From assembly GCA_018398575.1 (NCBI GenBank), contig JAGTXZ010000021.1, forward strand, positions 1,302,001-1,366,000: 64,000 bases of DNA. The letters run 5' to 3'. The translations under genes and the position numbers were made by a program. The stretch comes from Ampelomyces quisqualis (lineage: Eukaryota > Ascomycota > Dothideomycetes > Pleosporales > Phaeosphaeriaceae). Every line of letters begins with the position of its first letter. The stretch's first letter is position 1. The notes beneath the pieces were generated by a model. It searched no databases, had not been told where the DNA came from, and saw only the letters and a program-made list of their open reading frames with translations. Shown in pieces: positions 1 through 11,842 of the stretch.

Positions 1-402
1 GGTCTCTTTCTTTCACCAGGGTTGGGGGAACCTTCACCTGGGTTGCACCAGTCGGCGTTCAGCTCCATTTCTATCTCTTTATATCCACTTTTTTATGATT
101 CTGCAATCGGCACATAGTCCAACGAACATGACCATAGACAGCCCTATTCACGGCAAGAGTCATGTGGATCAAAGCAAAAAAGTGCAAATTTGATCCGTAA
201 ATGCCCATGTCGTAGGCAAGCAGCCTGCGCACCAAACTCTACTTAACATTACTTGCACGCTATATACAATGTAAAATGCTCCGATGCCAAAAAAAGCGAG
301 TACCTGCCTCGTCCAAACCAAATCATACACGCTATGATTCCAAATAAGACGTGCCTATTCCCATATCCAAATGGCGTCGCCATCATCAACATCTAGCCGC
401 TC
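1..402. other. 3' flank of the first gene, nothing coding seen
   Basis: No reading frame with recognisable protein is present. The stretch lies downstream of the minus-strand gene that ends at 403 and probably holds its 3' untranslated region. Confidence 0.5.
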
Positions 403-3397
403 CTAACGGCTTTGTCGCGGCGTTTCTCCAGGCGGCTGTCCTGGTATCATGGCTTTAAATGGTATGTCTCGACCTACAGAAAGCGGCGCATACGACCCAA
501 AGTGCTGTGATGGGGCCGGCGCCAGCGCTGGAGGTCCTGTGCGAGGAGGCTGGTCGCTGCTCCTTGGCCGTGGGCCTGCAGGGCTTTGTGGTCCATATGG
601 ACTGGGGTAAGAGGGGGCTTGCTGCTGATGCTGCAGCGGCGCAGGAGCTAGCGCACGCGATCCGTATTGCGCACCAAGCAGCGGGGGAACGGGAAATGGA
701 TAAGAGCCAGAAGGAAGTGCAGCTAAAGGTGAGTATTGTAGCAGCATTGGATGTGATGGCGGCGGTGGCGGTGCTGGAGCGTACATGTAAAGTGGCGAGG
801 GAGCCGTTGGAGGCTGAGTTTGATGCAAACTATACGCTTCAGCTGACGGATGGTACGGGGGCTCAGTGTACTGTATGGAAGCACGATGCGCAGGCTCCGA
901 GAGCGTCGCAGAAGACACGCCGGCTGTCGCAGGCGCGGCAGAGGCTCTGCCTCCTCGCCTGCTATGGGACGACCCAGGCCGTGAATCTGGACCCTTAGAC
1001 GAGGTACCATTCCTCTCATCTTGCTCCTTCTTCCGCGCCTTGCGTTCTGCCCACCACACCGTCATAGAATGGCTCCTCTTCTCACTCTTCACCCGCGGTT
1101 TGTGTCTCGAGCCTCCCACGGGCATCGTTTCCTCGTCGTGGTTATTGGTATGCATGTATGTGTCAGGGGGGTTGTACGTATCCGACTGCGCTGCAGTCAC
1201 CTCATGAACCGCAGACGGCTGTGGTAGAGCTTGGAAGACCGTCTCAGCAGAGTTTGGTACCAGCGGGGTAGGTTCAGACAGTGGCTGTGCGTCAAGGGTA
1301 AACTGACCTTGGCCTTCGCTCATAGACTGTAGCACTGGAGGAGGAGCGTTTGGGCCGTGGGCGGAGGGCACGGGCGTGCTGGTCTCGCTAGCCTTTTTGC
1401 GCGGACCCTTTTTGACACCATAGTCGCTACGTCTGGCTACGTTCTTGCTACCTGCAGGTCGACCTCGCTTCACATTGGCGTCTGAGTAGTCATCTCCATC
1501 CATAGCTGAGGATTCCTCCTCACCAGAACTTGCAATCTGCGAATTTTCTCGCATTTCTTGTATGCGCTGATGCAGGAGGTTACTGGCCGCGGTTCTTGCT
1601 CGTTTAGTGGGCCTACTCTCGGGCTCAGGAGTTTCGGACGCATTGTTCAAGAATCGACTGACTCCTTTTTTGCGCGCCCCTCCCCAGCCGTTATGTTTCT
1701 TAGGTGTGCTAACGCCAGTGCCGGCATCACTGCCGTCAAACTTCCGAGTTGCCCTTCGCTGGCGTTTTGCAGGGCGACCGTCATTGTCTTCGTAGTCCTC
1801 TTCTTCACTAGCAAGAGCAGAGTCAAGTTGATCGCGATTGCGGCGGGTTCGGAGCTCCCGACCACCGCTTTTCTCAGCCCCTGGTCTCTGGCCCCATGGG
1901 TCCTGGGCCTCGGGCGGCTTCTTGGGATCGTACGAGTATCCGTACAGGTCAGCTTCCTTGATTACTTCGTAGACGTCTGGGGCCATTGGAATGCGTCCAC
2001 CGTTACAGGCCTTCTTGGCAGGATGCATATGAGGAGCAGTCTGCAATGTCAGTCAGCTACAATCACCCCGACGAAGAAAATCATACCCTTGCATCCAGCA
2101 CGAGATACTGATCCTGCCATTGCCTCAGAATGTTTTGGGTGTTCTCGGCCAGCGCGTAAAGAGTCTCTGTGCTTCGTTGGGACACGGGAAATTTAGTCAG
2201 TGAAGCAATGACATTTTGAACATCGACCATGGGCTTGAAGCGCGTCCGGAGTAGATAATCGGCCCTATCCTCACACTCAGCTTCAATGGGAGGAGGCAAA
2301 TCATCGATCCAAGGCTCCGGAAGATCAAAGTCGGATAGAACATCGTCCTCCGGACGCAACAATTTGGGGACAGCAGATTCTGCTGGTGCTGAAGCCGATT
2401 CTCGCGGTGTTTGCGACCCGGACTTTGTAACCATTGGTATTTTGGGGACAGCAAGGGTTTTCGACGTTTTCACAGAGGGCCCTGGTTCTGGCTCTGGCTT
2501 GGGTGCTGCTGTGGGTCCGTTGGTGTCGCCCATGAACGAACCTTGCAACCCGGGCGGCGCCGAGCTCTCTGGAGTCGCAGATGCTTTCTGCACGCCAAGC
2601 ATCTTTCTGCACGCCTCCAGATCACTGTCTCTGTGTTCCAGTGCATTCTCGTCTTCGTCCGCAGAGTCAACAATTGCATGTGTAGTAGGTGGACCCTCAT
2701 TGGATGACGAATTCGGACTAGCGCCACACATGGGAGAACCATCGTCATCCTCTTCTGTAAGACCACCAAGACGGACCATGGGAGCTGCGTTGCGAGAGAT
2801 CCTCGAGCGCGCTGGAGAGGCAGCTCGAGTAAGGCCTCCTCTTGGACGTCCTCCTCTACCTCTGCCTCTGCCTCGACCTCCGCGAGCACGCCCTCCACGT
2901 GCGCCGCGCCCTCCACGCCCTCGGCTTCTAGGGGCTGCATGCGCCACTGGGTGTTCTTCCACTTCACTCTCATCAACGCTCTCTTCATCAGAGTCAGACT
3001 CTGAGCCTTGTTCATCGGGCGTCAGATCCCTCTGCGGAAATGAAGAGACAATGCTTTTACGCTCTCTGGGCAATTTGCCATGATGCTTTTTCAGGCCGTC
3101 GAAGAACTCGGGGGATATGCCAAAGACCATGAGCAAAGGCTCCTCGTACGAAGCATAAACCTCAGGTGCAAGTTCAAAGGACCGAGCCGAGATGTTGGAT
3201 GCTGAGCGAGTTGTTTTCCTGGTTGAAGTAGAACTGAGTTTGGTGGGACTTGGTTTGGAGGGCAGGAAATCAGGCTGTTCTGGTTTGGTTGTAGCTGACC
3301 TTCCACCCCGACCTGCCCGGGTTCGCACAGGCGATTCATCTTGTAAGGAAGACGGCCTTTGCGACGTGCGCGAAGGCACATTACCCGGAGTAGGCAT
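403..3397 (-). CDS. Conserved nuclear-type protein with RG-rich and AT-hook-like basic segments, function unknown
   Basis: Two exons, 3397-2087 and 2040-403, joined across a 46 bp intron (GTATGA donor, TTGCAG acceptor, phase 0), give 982 residues. The start at 3397 is the first ATG of the frame; the upstream extension has no ATG. The N-terminal part carries an acidic run and an RGRGGRGARGG-like arginine-glycine block (about residues 190-235). A central region looks folded and conserved (about residues 360-490, with EPWIDDLPPPIEAECEDRAD and EADLYGYSYDPKKPP), and the intron splits it. After it come KRGRPAGSKN-like AT-hook elements, and then a Pro/Gln/Tyr-rich tail. RG blocks and AT-hook-like motifs suggest a nucleic-acid or chromatin role, but I do not recognise the family. 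It is head-to-head with MTC1. Confidence 0.8.
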
Positions 3398-3840
3398 TGA
3401 ATTGATGGAAGGAAAATGGAGCAAATAAAACCCGGCAACGACCCGTGCGTGGTGGTTGCAATGATGACTTTGGTAGGTTGCCGAGACGGCAAACCTGTCA
3501 GGGCGAGGGGACTGTTCCAAAGAGAAAGATGAATGCAAAGTTGCGCAACGCTCGGGAAAGCGCGCGCATTGGGTGAACAGGCAACGCAAGGAAAAGAAGC
3601 AGGTTTAATGGGATAGCAAGGCGCCCGCTCGGTGATGACAGGGCAGTGCGTCTGGCGAATGACAGCACGCGCCTGCCGCGCTAGCTACACTGAGCACCAA
3701 TGCAGCGCGTGTGCTGGACTACTGGAGTTGCATTCTCACCCCAGCCCGGAGTCCATGCACCTTGCTGCTACTGCGCTACTCCGTACGGATACAGCTACAG
3801 TACTTTGGACCGATCAGGGCGCGGCGCACCACCTCTCATC
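3398..3840. promoter_or_regulatory. Shared intergenic promoter region between the 982-residue gene and MTC1
   Basis: This 443 bp gap separates two divergent start codons, so it must hold both promoters and 5' leaders. No clear TATA box stands out. Reading frames that run into it are upstream extensions of MTC1 without conservation. Confidence 0.5.
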
Positions 3841-5423
3841 ATGCCGCCCAAAACTGTCGAGGAACAGCTGGCGGAGCTCGAGATGGAGGCAGAGGCCCCA
3901 GCTCCCCCGCCCAAGAAAGCCACCAAGACCCAGCGACAACGCTTTGAGCAAGACGCAGACGCCCTCAAGCAGCTGGAGGAGCTTGAAGCGCTCGAAAAGT
4001 TCCAGCACCCCGACGTCCCCCGCCCATCGAGCCGCCCTAACACACCCAAACCATCGTCGTCGTCGACAGCCTCGAGCAACCGTCGCACGGCCGGCGTCGC
4101 CACCCCCTCCTCCACCGGCTCAGCGCGCACAAGTGAGGACAAGGCCGCAGCACCACGCAAGTCGGGCGAGAGCACCAGATCGTTCCACCAGAGCTTCGCG
4201 CCGACCGAAGAAGAGCCCGCAAAGCCCGCCGCGCCAGCGCCAGCGCCAGCGGACACCAAGCCGGCTGCTGGGCCCTCGTGGTGGGGCGGCGGCTGGGGAG
4301 GCATCCTCTCGACAGCTACCGAAGCCGCCAATGTCGCCAAGAAGCAGGCGGAGGCGGCCTACCAGGAGCTTCAAAAGAACCAGGAGGCCCAGCGCTGGGC
4401 CGAGCAGGTGCGCGGCAACGTTGGCGCCCTACGCGGCATTGGTACAGTGCATGCAGGACTCGCCCAAAGCTGGCATGCTAACATCCCACAGGAGGGGAGC
4501 TCGGAAAGCGTGCTCTCCCCACCTTCACAAACATCCTACACACACTTGCACCGCCCATCTCACAACACGAACGCCTGCAGATTCACATCACGCACGATTT
4601 CATTGGCTATCCTTCGCTTGACCCCATCGTATACCAGACCTTCTCCTCGGTTATGGCCCAAGTGGAGGGCGGCGACTTGATGGTCATACAGCGGGGTTCC
4701 GAAGCAACACAGCGCAGTTCAGTCGATGGCTACCGGGGCGGTGGAGGCGGTTGGAACGACGGTCCCTGGTGGCGCGACACAGAGAAGCGGGACTTGGGCG
4801 TGGTCAAGGGCATGGTCGAGGGTACAAAGCTTGTAAGAGTGAGCGCAGAGGCATACGCCAACGAGTTCTTTGCTGCACGGGGTGGCATAGAGCAAGCTGC
4901 TCAGCAGGCGACCGAAGTCTTGAGCGAGACGAATCCCGTCCGAAGTAGCGACATCTTCCTCGCCATACAAGCCATCAGCTTCCCGGCGCAAAGCGGACTA
5001 TTTGCTACTTCTTCGTCAGAAGAAAAAAGTGATGTGGAAGAGCGAAAGGAAGAGGACGAACAAGTCGCATTCGCCATTTATCTACATGACCCTATCCATG
5101 GCATCAGCTTCAAGGCTGTCAGCCAGTCTTTCCCAGCGAAGTGGGCACAATGGCTGGATGAATCCGCAAATACAGAGGCTGCGGGCGAAGAAGTGCAACT
5201 GCCCGATGAGATCCGGCAGATCATCGAGACAGGAGGAGTGGATCCTCGCGAGTGGGTATCAGAGTGGATGGAAGACTCCATCAATCTCAGTGTAGGCATA
5301 GTCGCCCAGCGTTATGTCGCACGAAGGATGGGTGTGGGCGAGGGGGGTTTAGGAAGGGGCAAGACACGTGAAGCGATTCTGGAGGCAGGTGGTGGCGAAG
5401 CTGCGAGAGCAGGCATCATTTAA
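3841..5423 (+). CDS. MTC1: Maintenance of telomere capping protein 1 (Mtc1, DUF5427)
   Basis: Exons 3841-4441 and 4492-5423 are joined across a 50 bp intron (GTACAG donor, CCACAG acceptor, phase 1) and encode 510 residues. The start MPPKTVEEQLAEL fits the fungal Mtc1 family, which opens with a short charged coiled coil and a Ser/Pro-rich linker. The WWGGGWGG motif (about residues 145-152) introduces the conserved C-terminal domain, where ITHDFIGYPSLDP and GGWNDGPWWRD are typical. The splice restores the GKRALPTFTNILHTLAPPIS stretch. The yeast protein was found genetically through cdc13 telomere capping but is mainly associated with Golgi/COPI vesicles, so the name may not reflect the molecular role. 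The gene converges with the small gene ending at 5749. Confidence 0.87.
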
Positions 5424-5748
5424 GTCTGTCAGGCACAACAGCTGGAGTAGGGGCGCTGTCTTTGGTCCATAGTACGGGCTTTCTTGCACAAACCTCTGCC
5501 ATTCTAGCACGCATCGACCTTACAGGTGTTCCACAAGGCACCTTCACTGATCGGTCATACTCTCTGAGATGTCCTCCATGACTACGACGATTTCCTTCTA
5601 TCCGGATACAGCTGCCATGAGACCTCCGTTGTCTGGCTTGGTTGTGCTGATTCCCATGCGACCTGGGCCTGCATTGCTTCGATCGCTGTCCTGGACATGA
5701 TGACTGGTGTGTGTATTCGCCACCGGATTATCATTGTGCACCACACGC
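5424..5748. other. Convergent 3' region
   Basis: This 325 bp lies between the stops of MTC1 and the small DUF2462 gene. It probably contains both 3' untranslated regions. Nothing else was seen. Confidence 0.5.
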
Positions 5749-6079
5749 TCACTTTGTCTTCTTCGCCTCTTTCTTGTCCCTTTTACCACCCTTCAACATC
5801 TCCAAATGTCCTGCCTTTTCTGCCAAAAGTTTCTCGGTCTGTCCAACTAGGCCAGCAGCACTCTTCTTCTTGATTTTGTTCTGGGAGATGAGCGACGATT
5901 TCTTCGGCTTGACTACACGTGCCCCGGGCTTCGCTCCCTTTTGCCTTGACGTTGTCAGCGTTGTTTCTGGCGAGGGCGTTGTGCGCTCCACAGCATGGTG
6001 GTGCGCAGGATGCAATGAAAAAGACTCACTTCTTGGGCGCCACGGGCTTGGACTTTGTCTTCACGGCACCTTGAGCCAT
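5749..6079 (-). CDS. Small basic UPF0390/DUF2462-family protein
   Basis: Exon 6079-6030 (MAQGAVKTKSKPVAPKK) and exon 5944-5749 are joined across an 85 bp intron (GTGAGT donor, TCAAG acceptor, phase 2) and encode 81 residues. The product is very lysine-rich and has the family pattern: MAQG start, GAKPGARVVKPKK centre, KSAAGL and a KAGHLEMLKG end. Eukaryotic members include the human 'Leydig cell tumour 10 kDa' homologue. Many are thought to be nucleolar, but the molecular role is unclear. The first exon is only 50 nt and is easy to miss. The length is typical of the family. Confidence 0.85.
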
Positions 6080-6870
6080 TCTACACTTGACGGTTTCCGG
6101 ACCGGTACGTGGGCGCAGCGTTTGTGCGTGACGTTCGTGGCAGCAGGCGCGAGACTTTTGGGTCGCGATGCTTGGCGTGACTTCTTGCACTAAACCGTCC
6201 CTGGCTTAGACTGATGCGGGGACAGTTAGCGCCGTGGCGGGATTCAGGAAATCACCGCGAGATGGCTAAATGTCAATCTCCAGGGGCCCGAAGACCCGTT
6301 CCAAGGACTTTGCAGATCCATTCGACCTTTGCACAGAACATGTTCTACGCAAACAGCTCGACTCTGCTGTGGTCGTGCCTCGAAGAAGTTGAGCGGAAGA
6401 ATTTCTGATGCCTGCCGCCTACCACTCCTCGCACTATCACGTCTCGTATCATGTGCCCGGCATCATCTACTCTCAGGCACCATGAGCACACGTGGACTGG
6501 CTCCGAATCATCGCCTGGACCCTGTCCCGCGGCCGAGCCATTCTTCTAGAAAATTACCCTGTAAAGCGCACTGGTCGAGTGACGTTTATGGCACTTTAGC
6601 CATGGATTATTGCCGGTCCATGATGCTAACCGTCGTATCGGACCGCAGACAGGTGCTTGTAGCTGTTGTGTTCCTGCATCACAAGTGATGAATATGTACT
6701 AGGTATGAGTTGGGAAGGTGATGATCATGATTAGGTTAATAAGTGGCTGGACGGGACAAGTGTCTTGGTATAACTTATATACCTCGTAAGCATCCTCTTG
6801 CATACGATTGTAAGTAGGGCAACTCAATACTTCACCCCGGGCACTGCATCTAGAAGAACACACTGCTACC
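6080..6870 (+). promoter_or_regulatory. Intergenic region with probable GH115 promoter
   Basis: A 791 bp gap separates the start of the DUF2462 gene (left, minus) and the GH115 gene (right, plus). A TATA-like run at about 6769-6782 (TATAACTTATATAC) lies about 90-100 bp upstream of the GH115 ATG, a plausible core promoter for an inducible secreted enzyme. No other coding signal is seen. Confidence 0.45.
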
Positions 6871-9800
6871 ATGGAGCTCCTGTCTCGAACCACCCTAGGC
6901 TTGCTCTCGCTTTCGGCCGCCTTCGCTGGTACTGCCTCTGCAGTAGAATCATTCCGAAAGCCAACCGTTGCATTCACTGCAAACAACGAGACCCTCCTCG
7001 CCTCCCGTTCCTCTCCAGCTCAAATTCATGCCGATGCGGGTGACTGGCCTGGTGTTCTCCGGGCAGCATACGACTTAGCTGTCGACTTCGGTCGGGTCAC
7101 TGGTCTCAATGGAACTCTCACCACAACTGGGCAGGCAACCGCCAACTCGTCCGTAATCTTCAATGTCACTGGTATTAAGAATGACTGGTCGGTGGGATCT
7201 AATAGGACTGGATCCGCTGCAGGATCAGGCGCTGGAACCATAATCGTGGGCACTATCGGCAACTCTAGCTTTATTGATGCCATGATCGCAACCGGCCAGC
7301 TTGATGTCAGCTCTATTGAAGGCCAATGGGAAACTTATGTCAGCACTTTTGTAGAAAATGCGGGGAATGGCAACGGCCCTGCGATTGTAATCGCTGGTAA
7401 ATTTCACAGCCCCTACATGCCGACATGTACTGATCGTCACTAGGAAGCGATCGTCGAGGCTCAATCTACGGCATCTACGATTTGTCCGAGCAAATCGGCG
7501 TATCACCGTGGCACTGGTTCGCAGATGTCCCAGTCAAGTCTCGTGATTCTATCTACGCTCTAAAGACTACCAAAATTTCAAAGACTCCGTCAGTCAAGTA
7601 CCGTGGCTTCTTCATCAACGACGAGGCGCCTGCTCTGACGGGCTGGGCAAATAAGATTTATCCTCAGTCACCCTACGGTGCGCCATTCGGTGCCATGTTC
7701 TACTCGCACGTCTTCGAGCTGATCCTCAGATCGAAGGGCAATTACCTTTGGCCAGCCATGTGGAACGGCATGTTCAACGTGGATGACCCTCGCAACCAGC
7801 CTCTTGCTGACGAGTACGGCGTTGTGATGGGAACATCGCATACTGAGCCAATGGTCCGCGCTACCCAGGAATGGAGCAAGATTGCCAAAGGCACTGAACA
7901 AGGCTGGTCTTGGGAAACCAACAACAAGACTCTTTACAATTTCTTCAAAGAGGGTGCCGAACGCGCTGCACCTTACGAAAATGTCGTCACCGTGGGTATG
8001 CGTGGTTACCACGACACTGCTGCGTCTGCGGATGTCCGCACAAATGTCCTTGAGGCTGTTGTGAACGCCCAACAAGAGATCTTGACCGACGTTTATGGCA
8101 ATGCTTCTCAAGTCCCTCAAATGTGGTGCTTGTACAAGGAGGTACAGGATTACTTTGAGGCAGGTATGAAGGTGCCTGACTGGGTCACTCTTCTCTGGAC
8201 TGAGGACAACTGGCAGAACATCCGACGACTACCTGTCGGAGATGAGAAAAATAGGTCCGGTGGTGCTGGTGTGTACTACCATTTCGATTATGTTGGTGAC
8301 TCTCGCAACTACAAGTGGCTCGACACGATTCAGCTTCAGAAAACTTATGAGCAGATGAAGCTGGCCAAAGACCGCGAAGCTGATCGTATCTGGATCGTCA
8401 ACGTGGGTGACATTAAGCCTAGCGAGATTGCGCTCAGCCATTGGTTTGACATTGCCTACGACATGGACTCTTATGACGAGACCTCTGTGCCTGCATGGAC
8501 TCATGACTGGGCCATGCGCAACTTTGGCCAAGAGCATGCAGAAGCCATTGCTGAGATTGTGGATGAGTATGGTACCTTGGCCAACATGCGAAAGTTCGAG
8601 TGGATTGAGCCCTCTTCCTTCAGCATCCTCAACTACGAGGAAGCAGATGCAACTCTAGCTAGGTGGCAGAGCATTGCTGAGAGAGCTCAGGCGATAAGCG
8701 ACAAGCTTCCTGCAGCTTCGTACCCTGGCTTCTACCAGACGGTTCTTCACCGCGTACTTGCCGGCGCCAATTTCGTCGATCTCCAGATTGCCGGCGCAAG
8801 GAATATTATCTACGCGCAAATGGGTCGCAACAGTGCAAACAGATGGATGCAGCACGTCATCGATGCCATGAACAAGGACCACAACCTGACCCAGATTTAC
8901 CATACTCTGCTCAACGGGAAATGGGATCACATGATGGATCAGACCCATATCGGCTACCAAGGATACTGGTGAGTCGACCTTCTATCATCATGTCATTTTT
9001 TACATGTTAACAATCAGTAGGCAACAGCCCATGCGCCAGTCTTCACCTGATCTCCGCTATGTCCAGGTCCTTGAGCGCTCTCTTGCAGGAGACATGGGCA
9101 TTTCGGTAGAAGGAAGCAACGCTACCATCCCTGGAGACGATATGTGGCACGGAAACGGTGCCAGCTCTCTCAATTTACCCCCCATCACTCCCTTTACACC
9201 AAAGCGATGGATCGAGATTGCTTCCCGCGGAACCAGGTCTTTCAGCTGGAACATCTCGGCCGACCCTTTCATCAAGCTATCCCAGAAGGCTGGTTCCATT
9301 GGACCCAATGATGAAGACGTGAGAATATACGTTGACGTCGACTGGACCAGAGTGGCGGATGGTTTTGGCAAGAAGAGCATGTTGAATTTCAGCTCATCAA
9401 CAGACTTCGGCACGCAAGGTGGTAATCCGCAAGTCATCATCCAAGTGAACAAGACTTCCATTCCGTCCAACTTCTCAACTGGGTTCGTTGAATCAGCCGG
9501 CCAATTCGCCATCGAAGCGGAACACTACACTCGCACTTCTTCCCCATCTAACCTTTCATACATGGTCTTGCCCAAGTACGGTCGCACCCTGTCCGCTGTG
9601 AAGCTCAACACTGGCCTTGCGGAAGGCTTGACATCCGCCACTGCACCTGTCCTGGAGTACGACTTCGTCACCTTCACACCTACCACAGTAGCCAAGGGAC
9701 TCAACCTCACCTTGATCCTGTCCCCAAGCTTGAACATCAACCCCAAGAAGCCTCTCGCTTACATTGCACAAATTGACGACAAGCCCGAAGTTCGACGACA

Positions 9801-10062
9801 GTACGTGATTGACCGCCCGCAACCCGATTTCCCCGTCAACTGGGGTACGGCGGTTGCCAACAACGCATGGCACAATACTACGAACCATGGCGCTGTTGCG
9901 TCAGGCAAGCATACGTTGAAGCTTTGGCTCGTTGAGAGCAATGTCATTCTGCAAAAGGTCGTCATGGATCTGGGTGGTGTGGCGTACAGCCATAATGGAC
10001 CGCCTGAGAGCTATCGTGTTGGTACTGGCGGAAACTCTACGATGGCGAAGAGACACTTGTAG
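6871..10062 (+). CDS. Secreted GH115 xylan alpha-1,2-glucuronidase
   Basis: Three exons, 6871-7396, 7444-8968 and 9021-10062, encode 1030 residues. Introns are 47 bp (phase 1) and 52 bp (phase 2), both GT..AG. The first 20 or so residues form a signal peptide ending TASA. Family GH115 enzymes release (4-O-methyl)glucuronic acid from glucuronoxylan side chains. Seen here: IVIAGSDRRGSIYGIYDLSE and SPWHWFADVPV after the first splice, the KYRGFFINDEAP and NYLWPAMWNGMF segments of the catalytic (beta/alpha)8 barrel, and YYHFDYVGDSRNYKWL. A C-terminal beta-rich region follows. Length matches the family (about 1000 residues), and many NxS/T sites fit a secreted glycoprotein. With the pectinases at 30-33 kb it suggests plant cell-wall degradation. 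Confidence 0.95.
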
Positions 10063-10501
10063 AGTACTCGATATGTCGTCAGAGTCATTGCAGTGATTGG
10101 ATAATGCATTGAGCAAATGATCGCATCTCTTTCTACATCTTAATCGTGGTGCTTTTTGCTCCGATATCAATAGAGTTATGATACACTGGCGATCGAAACA
10201 TGTGGATGAATGTGTCAAAACATTCACATTGAGTCACAGACTGAGCATTCTGCAAAGGAGCACATAACGCTAAACCCCATTGGATTTTCTTTTGGTTCCG
10301 TGTGCAAACTCGATCATCAATGCGTGCAGTGCAAGCACTCGCCACTCGGCCCGAGTGCTTTAAAACCAAGTCTAAGATAAGCAAGCTTTTGTTGATAGCG
10401 AATTATCATGAGACGCCAGAGGAACCCGTTGCGTTCTTGTCCTATACGATAGTCCAATCGTTTCAAGCAAAATCGCGTCTCGCACGATGCAACGCAGGAC
10501 A
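10063..10501. other. Convergent 3' region
   Basis: This 439 bp lies between the GH115 stop and the stop of the next, minus-strand gene. It is AT-richer than the flanking exons and no gene is seen. Confidence 0.5.
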
Positions 10502-11842
10502 CTAAGCCTTGCGAAGACCAAGGAGCAGCTTTGCGGCGTCTACGTCGGCAGATGCACGGTTTTCACGGGCTCGAGGGGCCGCGACGGTATCGACGATGGT
10601 GTTCGCGGGGATATGGGCGCCATGGGCTTGGACATTGGTGCTAGAGTTTTGGTTGGCTACGCCATGGCCATCAGATGGTCCTTGATTCGTTTGCTTCTTG
10701 ATGGAATCGTCAGAGGCGGCGTCTAGCATTTCAACATCCTGCTCCCGGTCATCGTTCTGAGTGGGCGAGGAAGCGACGTGCTTCGCGGGCTCCTGCTTGA
10801 TGAGAGAAGGGCTCGGGACCGACGCAGAGGATGAGGGAGAAGGAGGGACGGCGTTGGATAGAGGAGATGGCACGAGAGTGGTGGAAGTCTTGCGTGACGC
10901 AGTCTTGGTCATGCGCCTACGCCTCGTCGTAGGAGTCTGAGAAGTCTCACTGTTGGAGCGACCTTTCTCAGCTTCTCGACCGGCCTTGACCCATTTGTTG
11001 CGGAAAGCGTTGGATTGGTTATTGACGATGGTGCTATTGTACAGCTTGTGCGGAGCGCCAATTATGGTCCATACCTTCTCATGTTTCTAGGGAACTGTTA
11101 GCAAGGTCTGTCGAAAGTGTACAAGTCGTAGCTTACCATGAGAGACACTGCGACGGACTTGGACACCTGGGACCGTGCGTTAGTAGGGTACAAGTCACCA
11201 GAAAAGCGAGGAATGTACCTTCAGGACACGACATATCATGCCAATGCGCTCGTCGAAAGTCCAGAGCTCAGTCTGACCGATGGCTTTGAGCATTTCGACG
11301 TCGAAGATAGCCGCCTTAAAGCCATATTTGTGGATAGCTTTGACCATGCCCTGTGACTCATTAGCACAATATATGCTATGATTGAGCGTCACAACACCTA
11401 CGAGAATTTCCCAAGCACATCCCTCGATAGTCCATGTACTATAGAAGACGTTGGTACCTGGAGTGAAGCGCTTGCGGTAAGCATTTCCCTCAGTGTCCAT
11501 AGCACTGCTAGTGTCCAAGAAAGCCTCCACTAGGCGGCGAATCACCTGTCGATCTTGCTCTTCGCTCATAGGAATGGTGTCGTCGTCAATTGGCGCGTGC
11601 CATTGCGCGGGTTCTGTCGCAGCATGCGCCTCCTTCAGGTTGCGAAAGAATATGCCTTCATCGTCCTCCGTGTAGTATTTGTCAAGAGCGCTGGCGCCCT
11701 TTGACTTGGAGAGCTTGACAATCTCGGGTATACGTTCATCTTGCTCGGGTGAAGTTGACGTCACCGAATGATCTGGGGTGTGGAGCAGGTCATTAGGCGT
11801 AGACTCGCGTGAGGAAGTAGTATTGTCAGTGGGCTCCGACAT
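10502..11842 (-). CDS. Unknown four-exon protein with a basic C-terminal half
   Basis: Exons 11842-11402, 11350-11219, 11166-11137 and 11086-10502 give 395 residues. The three introns (51, 52, 50 bp) are phase 0 with GTAGGT, GTACAT and GTAAGC donors and TCACAG, TCCCAG and CCCTAG acceptors. All have CTAAT/CTAAC branch points. The first intron contains no stop, so unspliced reading would falsely add 17 residues. The third exon is only 30 nt. The central part (about residues 75-265, with EGCAWEILGMVKAIHKYGFK and KHEKVWTIIGAPHKLYNST) looks like a compact domain. The tail is Ser/Pro-rich, with RRRRM basic residues and an IKQEP site of the SUMO-acceptor type. I do not recognise the family; nuclear location is only a guess. 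Confidence 0.75.
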
